64,000 nt of DNA. It comes from Anoplopoma fimbria (Eukaryota; Chordata; Actinopteri; Perciformes; Anoplopomatidae). Each line of letters starts with the position of its first letter. Position 1 is the stretch's first letter. Below the pieces are notes generated by a model. The model was not told where the DNA came from. It saw nothing but the letters and a program-made list of their open reading frames with translations, and searched no databases. Shown in pieces: positions 48,773-64,000 of the stretch. The stretch covers positions 21,489,421 through 21,553,420 of the forward strand of contig NC_072462.1 in the NCBI RefSeq assembly GCF_027596085.1, in the 5' to 3' direction. The translations under genes and the position numbers were made by a program.

Positions 48773-51700
48773 CATACAACGACACTATATAGGGAAAATA
48801 CAAATATGTAAATTAGTATTACTCGATAAAGTAATAACGTAAAAAATATCTCAGCAGCGCTCACTAACTGTGTTACAAGCAATTAATCATTTATTTGAGT
48901 CAAAAGGAAAAAAAATGAACAGTGTATTTTTATTGTTAGTTTTACTGGGCCTTACAAGTGTTAGTGGAATATTAAAGTTACTGTTAGGAACTTTTAACAA
49001 GTTATAAAAAAATAAAATAAACGAGAAGACTATTTCTATATAGTTATTCTTAATGCTTGTCATCAGTGCCCCGTCTTATTCTGACAATACTATGCAGGTT
49101 CACTAGAAACTCCTTGAGGCGGGAGGTGGAGAGCTGCCAGTAGCAGCGGCTCCTCCTCAGGCCTGGAGCAGAGCTTGTCCTGCTGCTCCACCAGTCCTTG
49201 CTGAGGGCCAACACAAAGTCTCTTCCTCTCAGTGCTGCTGCACTTTGCTCACCAGGGATCTGGATCCAAGTATGGGCAACGGACTGCTGCATGGGCTTCG
49301 TGGCATGTAAGGTGTTCCCACTGTAACGTACTGGGTGCTACTTTATTTTATCTTATAGTATCATAGTCTACTTTTTACTCATTTATCCTGTAGTTAGGCA
49401 AAAAATAAATGTATGATCGTGTAGCTGACAAATTCACGTGATTTGATTTGAGGAACCTGTGTTCTGACTCATCTCTGGAAATCTTAAAACATTATCGTTG
49501 CAAAGTATTCTTATAGTATTCTATTGCATGTTTATTTCTCCTTCATTATGCTGCTGTTGCATTGTCTTGTATTGTGGGGTTTGTTTTTTTCTGTGCATGT
49601 TACTTGTTACTTTACGCATTTAAGTGTAATGCACAACGTTATTAAAATGTGTGGTATAAAGAAAATGACATTGCCTTTAAGTGTTTGAAAGAAACATGTA
49701 CTGAAGCAGAGTAGCACAAGTAGATTAAATGTTAAGTCATTTAATTTATTAAAGCCTTTACCTACACCACTGGCTTTTCATCAATATGATCCTGTCTGAT
49801 AAAATAAATAAAAATATAGCTCTTTTCTGAATTTGTAAAAGTAACTGGCCTGTGTGAAATACCAGCCACTATTATAAAATAGTTAAAAGGTTTCTTCAGA
49901 TTGGAAAGTCTAGTGATGAATTATCCCCACATTCTCTTAGGTGAGCACAGAAGCACTTCCTGTGTGTGTAAGCATTGTCCCCTGAGGTGCAATTAAAGTG
50001 AACAGAGATGACAGTCCTCTGGTTTGATCACCTGGTAAAAATGTCTTCACATCCATCCATTGATTGATCCATCTAATTATCCATCCTGCTGAGCCACCGG
50101 TGGTTGTGGAAACTGGAGGAAAATCCCCAGTCAGATATCTTTTTATTTTATTGAACTCTCATTTTTCTCCATTACAAAAGGCAAAACGCTATTCTATGTA
50201 ACAATGGCCCCCAAAAGATAATCTTAATAATAAAACATGTTTGAGCACCTGATATGACGTTAAGTTTCCTTATGACTTCTAAGCCACTTCCATTTGCTGA
50301 TGAAGACCGTGTGATTGCAGCTGAAAGCTACAAAAAGGTAGGAAAATGGACCTTCAGGAGATTATTTTGTGATACATACTGTTCTCAAAGTCAAAAATGA
50401 ACTTCCATGCTCAAAAAAATACTGTTTGCCAGAAAAATAACACTTTTTCATATGTATTCATCAGTTTTAAGCAGTCCATGTTTACACTGAGACTAAAAAC
50501 ATTATTCAGCTATTAATATTTAACTTTTAAAATCATACAAGCCCATTGCTTGATTATAACGTCTAATAACAGCTACTCATAATCTGAAAAAAGAAAAAAT
50601 CCAGCATGTTTTGCCAAAACAAAATAATTGCATGATTCTCTCTTTTCTCTTCACCTACAATCTGCAGTGTCTTTCCATATCAGCACATTTTCAACGAGCA
50701 GCAGGTATGACAGCTCTCGTTATACCTGAAGGTGAATGTCATTTGCTGCCAAACCGGGGAACAACATCATCATTTGGCTGGTAAAGAAAAACTCTTGCTC
50801 AATAACCTTGCTGAGTCACTTGTTCATTTAGAATCACATACCATTTATTCATATCCATGCAATCCTTGCTAAATTTAACACTCAGTGCTTGTTACCGTGG
50901 ATATGAAACACAGACCACGGAGTCTGTTGCTGAGAAACAGCAGAGGAGTTTTCACTAGACAGCCAAAGTATCTGGAACAGACTGTCAAACTGTGCTGTGT
51001 CAAGCCACACAAACTATCCACCCATTATTTTATAGTGATCTGTGATTATGTTTGCTGTACATACCACATGCACCAGTACCTACATGCATGCTGTTTATCG
51101 TCATAGGTAGGAGTAGCCAAACTTTTGTGATTGTGGCCATATACAGAAAAATAAGAGGTGTCACAGGCCAAACAATACTTGATGTGTACATTTCAACCAG
51201 TTACACAGCAAGAAAATCTGTTTCTAGACCAGTAAACCCAGACGAGCCATAGGAAATTCATTTTCGATCAAAATAACTTCACAACACTACTAAAGAGTTA
51301 ACATCTGCAAATATTATGATGTTATGTGTAAATCTGTAAATGAGAAAGCTACAAAAGGGAGAGTTTTTCATTGTCTAAGCGCCGACTTAAAACATTACAG
51401 TGCAAATGTAAATGTAAGAAGTAAATGTGTAAGTCTGATATTAAAATGTAATGAACAGAGCAGGTAGAAATGGTAACATTTCTGAGCCAAGAGGTTAAAA
51501 TGGAGATCAATTCAATGGATTTTGTCAACATCAAAAAATGTTAAATCTAGGAAGTGCAATGTACCTTCAGTGCAGTTCATCAGAAATATGCTCAAACCAT
51601 ACTCTCGTTTGTGTTTAGGAATTCACTGTGGCCCATTTAACAGACATAGGGCTGCATTTGACCAGCAGGCCGTAGTTTGACCTTCCACGTTTAGGCTTTT

Positions 51701-53060
51701 TAACAGTTGCTTATCAGCACTAAACACAAAGTACAGCTGCTGCTGTTGGGAATTCACCAAAGAAAAACCAACATTTTACCAGCCACTTTCATTAAACAGT
51801 TATGCAGGTGATTGTATGCACCATCTGTCAATCAGACTCTGAGAGTGAAAATATCTTTCCCATTGAGAAAAGTCTTCAGTGTCCTTCTTTGCGCTTCTGT
51901 CAATGAAGAGATATTCTCCAGTTATAATTTAGCTTTTTGCCATTTTATTTGAGAACTTGCTTGTAAGTATAACCTAGTGTGGGCCCTCTTTTATTTACAT
52001 TCCCTAAACCAGTTTGTGACACATGTTAACACTGAGACATGAAATCACCCAACAATCAGATATTCTAGTTATTTTTAATGATTTTGAAAATAATATTGCA
52101 GTATTCTTGCAGGCTTTGTATGTATATACTTGAATCTTCTCTGCTATATGAAAAGGCAGAAAATAACGAGATGACAGACAGCCTGGTCAGTTGTGAGGAG
52201 TTAGCAGGTCAGATCGGTGTTCAGCAGAGACCTTCACTCTGCTCGCTGTGGCTCTCACTCGGCGGGCGGTGTGTCACTGTGAGAAATTGGCTGGTAATTA
52301 CAGCCGCTCAGGAGGGGGAAGATGTTCTCCTGCAGAGATGAAAACGCACAAACACACATAGCCACAAACACAGTGCCCATGCCTCCGCAACTGATAATGA
52401 GCATCTAATGATGGGTGATGTCATTTCAACAAACACACAGCTGCCTTCTACCAACTCGCTTCCCCCCTTATCTGTCCACAACAGCCTGCACTCAATAAGG
52501 CTGCACATACTTAATGCTCAGTTTCTCCATGGCACACTTGTTGTATTTTTAAATAATGATAATTAAATTACCGTGGCAGTATTGTGAAATGTTAAGTGAC
52601 AAGACGAATATAGCCTGAATCAGATAAACCTGAACCAATAGCCAGGACAGGCGAGGGGAAAAGCCCAGAGTTGATGTTTGATAGAAGATAAAAATAGAAA
52701 AGAAAATCTTGAAGTTACAACTTCATTTAAACACACCTTTTCTGAAAGGTTACACTGGGTTGACTGCCCTTCTGCTGAACTGGCTTCTACACTGCTGCAT
52801 TAGCTCTGTGAGCACTTTTAAATGTGCAATTCTAGCAGGACATCCAATATTTGGGGGTGGGGGGTCATTGTCAGGAGGAGCTCACATGAACCGATTTAAC
52901 GTTAATGCATAAAAAAGAACAGACTCATTATGGCTATTTTCTGCCCTTCTCATGTTACACCCTTGGTGGATGCAAATATCAATAACAAACCAGACTCCTT
53001 ATACCAAGAGTATAAAAATACTGTCCGATCCATGAATGGAAAAAAGAGTGTTTTACTCAG
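48773..53060. other. Spacer between spag8 promoter and npr 3' end
   Basis: Mostly unique AT-rich DNA. One GC-richer patch at 49050-49340 has an open minus-strand frame (see its own entry). No other exon-like segment is supported. Confidence 0.55.
49050..49325 (-). other. Unidentified open frame, possibly coding or a decayed gene fragment
   Basis: Minus-strand frame open from about 49325 through ATG at 49292 to a TAA at 49050-49052. It encodes a Trp/Ser/Arg-containing, non-repetitive sequence (for example ...AHTWIQIPGEQ..., ...LSKDWWSSRTSS..., ...SRCYWQLS...) whose composition stands out from the AT-rich surroundings. It may be an old retroposon piece or the last exon of an unannotated gene. 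I do not recognise it. Confidence 0.25.
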
Positions 53061-53561
53061 TTTATTCAACAAAATATCTTACAGTATCTTCGATATACAT
53101 ATATACATATTATCTTGTACTGTGTAACACGGTTTATGAACCCCTGCAGTGACATCAAGTGTAACGCTGTGCCTCCAAACCTCAACGGATGTTTTTTAAG
53201 GAAATATTACTACATAATTGACTCCCAAACACATTATACAAATCTTAATATAGAAAGCACAAAAAATAAGAATTTATCAGTGAAAAGTACTCAGGACAGA
53301 AAGGTTCTTCATACAAAAGAAAAAACAACTTTTACAATATTTTGTCTTTTTTTTGGTCTTTTCTTTTTTTGCAGTTAAAGTATGCAGGTAATAAATATAC
53401 CTGGAATTCCCTCAGTTTTTTTGTTGTATGGTGTCGTTCTTTTTTTCCTCTGCACGGAAATCACGATTAAGGACTTATTCTAGAACAAATAAAGATGTGG
53501 CTCGGTCACCGGAGCTTCTGCTGTCGTCTCCACTGCTGCTGCCACATTATCAGCAGGCCTC
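53061..53561 (-). other. npr 3'UTR
   Basis: From the stop codon to an AATAAA signal (plus-strand TTTATT at 53061-53066). The exact end is an estimate. Confidence 0.45.
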
Positions 53562-60552
<6,991 letters not shown>

Positions 60553-63500
60553 CTATGGAAGACACACACGGAGTAGAATTACAAGATATCCACACAAACC
60601 CCAGGTCAGTGAAGAGCTAGGTCCTTTCTGAAACTGCTGGTAAAACAATAAAAAACACACAAACGCTCATCCATAGTCGCTCATCTAAATGTTCACTGTC
60701 ACTATATTCTGACAGTAGTTCATGAGATAGATCATTTGTAAATCTAATTTCCAGCGCAGCCAAAGGACAACAACCAATCAGAGTCCGAGGAGTCTATATA
60801 ACACGGCGGTCAATCACTGCTCGTGGAGCTCATTAACTCCAATCAAACTGTCAAAATAGACAGCACTGATTAAATCTAAATCAAGACTATGTTACTGCAT
60901 AGCCTACTTCTTGTCTCAAATGTTTTAAGAAACAGATTTCGGTGAACTCTTTAGCTTTAACATGAAAACGTTTTTGACCCTGCCGCCATGTTAAACGTTA
61001 CAAACAATCGAACTCCACCGCTGACAGTTGAGTCTGAGATTCTGTCGTGTAATGATAGCAGCAGCTAATGTAATGCAGCCTCGAGCCGCTAGCCTGTAGA
61101 AGAAATGAGGAGCGGGCCAAAGAGCTTCTAACTCCAACTGTCTTCAGCCCCAACCGACGATGACTTAAGTGAAATCACTTACTGCAATTTATAAGACTTC
61201 TCAAACCTCCCACTGGAGCCACCAAACGCTTAACGTTTTTCACATATGCAGTAGTAATCCGAAACCCCTGTGGATTTTGAAAAAAAAGGGAACATCTCAA
61301 TGCTGAACACAAAGTGTCCAGAGAGAGACTTGATGTGCACTGGGAGGGGTCGACTACTCATGGTGACTGTCATCTTTTTTTTTGGTGAGTAAAATCAGCT
61401 CCATCAATCGGATCTGAGGGACAAACAATCCATGTTTTGTACCACTTTCTATTATATATGGATTACAGATTTATATGTATAAAGAGAAAAATAAATACTC
61501 AGTTTTATTTGTCACTTAACAAGGTAAAAAAAATACATTATACTGTAAATGTCAAACCCTCTAAATGTCAAACGAGGCCAAGTCCAAAGATTTCCCCTCG
61601 ATGAGCCCCTTGTCCCCTTGGCCTCAAATTTAAGAAGCAGTGTGCGTCCAACTAGTGGAATCAGCACATTTATTGTTACTTACATTCAATATTGATCTAT
61701 GGGACGTATTTGCTATTCCAGTGATTTAGTATTGCAGTTGGAAGAGGCACAAAGGAGGCAAAAAAAGACCAAAAAAATGAATCAAAGCCTAAGATATCCC
61801 CACTTTTAGTTATTAATATGGGACAAACTCTAAAAACCCTAGATCCCACATTTCCCAGAATGCAACCAACAGCTTGTCATTGCCTAGTAAAGGTAGGTTT
61901 GTAGTTTGTAACAAGTTTGTAGCAAGGATTTCTATTAAAACTCGTTAAACCAAGCTGAGATAACACTGATGACAGCATCAGGATTATTTTCTCAGACTTA
62001 ACAAATCTCCTACAGAAGACATCCTACAACTGTTTTCACAGGCTGATTAGTACAAACCATGACATCAACTGACCTGGATATGTAGAACGGGTGGAGTTAA
62101 GAGGTTAAATGGCAATGTGGGTGACTGAAGTAAAAATCAAATCATTCAAAGGCCTGACAGAGTCTTTGAGAGCTGTCACTCCTCCAACATGGCTGACTGC
62201 GACCACTGGCAACCATTAAAAAAAAGTAAAACAGAGATGCATATTACTTTCCAACATGGAGTAAGAACAGACACTCCTAACATTCTGCGAAATGTCTCTC
62301 TATTCACTCCTCTTCTGCTGCGATTGTAGCATTTCACATATATTGCATAAATATATAATGCATGAATTGTATGATGTGTGTGTCTTGGGAGATTTCTACA
62401 TTCATATGCTTACGCACACACGCACAGGCATGTACACGCAATCACTCCGACTGAGCGAGAAGGTGAGTCATCCACACCACCGTGGCGGCTCTGAGCATCA
62501 ATGCCTGGCTTCCTGCCATGTTCCTTGTGGGTCACGGATCCTACACACACCCACATGTTGTTTAAGTTTAAAGAACAAAACATCAGAGGAAGACATGAAA
62601 GACAGTGATGAGTATCAACGCACTGAGTATCACAGACATCCATAGTTTTCCACCATTCATCCAGACTAGACCTAACAGTGAAAACTGAGAACTGTCTCTA
62701 TGCTGAGCGTGATGCGAAAGAGGTGAGAAGCCAGAAAAATAATCAAATCAGCATGGATTTAATCCTGCAACCTGTTAATCCTTTTAAAGCAAGCTGGAAA
62801 AACAACTCTTAGATGGATTAGATATACAACTACCGTTTCTTTGTCTGTTGAACAAATAGATAAGAAGTACAAAAAGTCACCAAGACGTCACCCATTGGTT
62901 TGTCGACTACCGTTTTGAAGCCTTGAGTGCGGCATTTTGTTGGTAGCCATCTTGTTGTTTTTTTTTACGAGAAGTGACAGAAAACCGAACGCTGAATACG
63001 ACTTTACTTTATTTCCCATGTTTTTGTGTTAAAGGGACTACTACAAGGCGAAATTGGTCCAATATTGAGCGAGAACGCTGCAGACTGCAGATATTCACGT
63101 GCTGTAATGTAATCCTATCGGGGCAAGCTGGCACCTTTATTTATCTCCACTAAAAGTGTCTTTTAACCACTTACAGGCTCAGATTGTTAGTGATCAGCAA
63201 CATTATGGACAGTGTCTCGCTCAAGGAGAAGACTCGTTCTGAAATCTCGTGAGGTGACGTGTTGCTGGAAGACAACGGCGGAGTCCCTGCAAGTGCAGCA
63301 GGGCAGAGTTTTGTGTTAGAGTATAGAAAGCGTTGCTTAGTGGTATTTAAAAGATGTCATGACATGGCTGAACATTTAGATGATTCCCACAGTGTGGATG
63401 AGGTTTTGAATTTATTTATTTGAGCCAAAGTACACAGGTGGAAGGCTCCTACAAATTGAAGAGCGGATGAGGAGAGGGAGAGAGGAGGGCAACAGACAGA

Positions 63501-64000
63501 TGAGGGTGAACCAGCTGCTGCGAGGCCAAGAAGCTCGGGATCCTGGTTGTGTTCCTGTGGGTGCTGTCACCCTATGCCCACAGAGGAAGAATGCTGTAAA
63601 GAGTGGGACCTGTTACTGCCCAATATCAAGATATCACAATGGGACTTCTGCTTGACGGGGACTTGGACACAATCGTGACCAGACCGGATCAAGAAAAGAC
63701 TAAAGAACTTTTTTTTTTTATCCGTAGGGTCCTTTCTACAAAACTTAACTTTCAGACAGTTAAGTTTTGTAACCATTTAAACTCAACACAACTAGCTTAA
63801 CTGTGTAGTTAACTGTTTCTGAAATTATGAATATTACCGACTGAATTAAACTGCCATACCTTTTGAACACATTATGCAATTGCAACCAAACAAAGACGAC
63901 ACATGCTCGTATGAAATCTGAGTGATCCTAGCATTTCACCTGGCAACCTGATAAATTTAGATCAATTAAAAAAAAAACTCAGATCTGATGTGTCAGAGTT
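60553..64000 (-). other. Intron of npr, continuing past the window edge
   Basis: The exon at 60552 is preceded by a proper acceptor, but no kinase-homology exon is found up to 64000, so this is intron of more than 3.4 kb. It holds a dispersed repeat at 62.87-63.06 kb and poor-complexity stretches. The short open frames at 62.3-62.6 and 63.5-63.8 kb are not gene-like. Confidence 0.6.
62875..63060. repeat. Dispersed fish repeat fragment
   Basis: 'gacgtcacccattggtttg', 'cgttttgaagccttgag' and 'ggtagccatcttgttg' belong to a repeat seen often in fish genomes (recalled, not searched). Confidence 0.5.

Overview
The window is vertebrate nuclear DNA, almost certainly from a teleost fish. The genes are spread over many small exons with GT-AG introns. 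The salmon-type melanin-concentrating hormone precursor is intronless, as in fish. The intergenic DNA carries fish-type dispersed repeats and many microsatellites. I found no bacterial, viral or CRISPR-like content.

Layout. (1) 683-2851, minus strand: the first three coding exons of a gene with a very charged N-terminus, tentatively a transmembrane-channel-like gene (tmc1 type); the rest lies to the left of the window. (2) About 6.64-13.46 kb, minus: zfand5, complete, with five coding exons, one non-coding first exon and a long 3'UTR. (3) 13.5-16.5 kb: a repeat-dense spacer with a large inverted-repeat element and an inverted copy of the ccnb1 3'UTR. (4) 16.47-20.15 kb, plus: ccnb1 (cyclin B1), nine exons, with a cell-cycle-type promoter and an apparent one-base frameshift in exon 2. 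(5) 20.15-36.0 kb: about 16 kb with no recognised gene. (6) 36.02-36.68 kb, minus: a single-exon pro-melanin-concentrating hormone gene (pmchl/mch1 type). (7) 36.7-42.6 kb: spacer with repeats. (8) 42.59-47.9 kb, minus: spag8, six exons, with an 0.9-kb minisatellite in intron 1 and a tandem-repeat promoter. (9) 48.1-53 kb: spacer holding a tRNA-derived SINE between two ~172-bp direct copies. (10) 53.06-64 kb, minus: the 3' part of a natriuretic-peptide-receptor guanylyl cyclase (npr1/npr2 family), seven exons covering the dimerisation helix and whole cyclase domain; the receptor and kinase-homology exons lie to the right of the window.

The genes do not form an operon-like unit. They are separately regulated vertebrate genes: hair-cell channel (if the call is right), ubiquitin-binding zinc-finger protein, mitotic cyclin, neuropeptide, sperm/cilia protein and cGMP-producing receptor. 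The most notable structures are two insertions sharing one retroposon 3' end, each flanked by unusually long (111 and 172 bp) direct duplications; the ccnb1 3'UTR copy facing the gene in inverted orientation; and the ccnb1 frameshift. No clearly new gene system was found.
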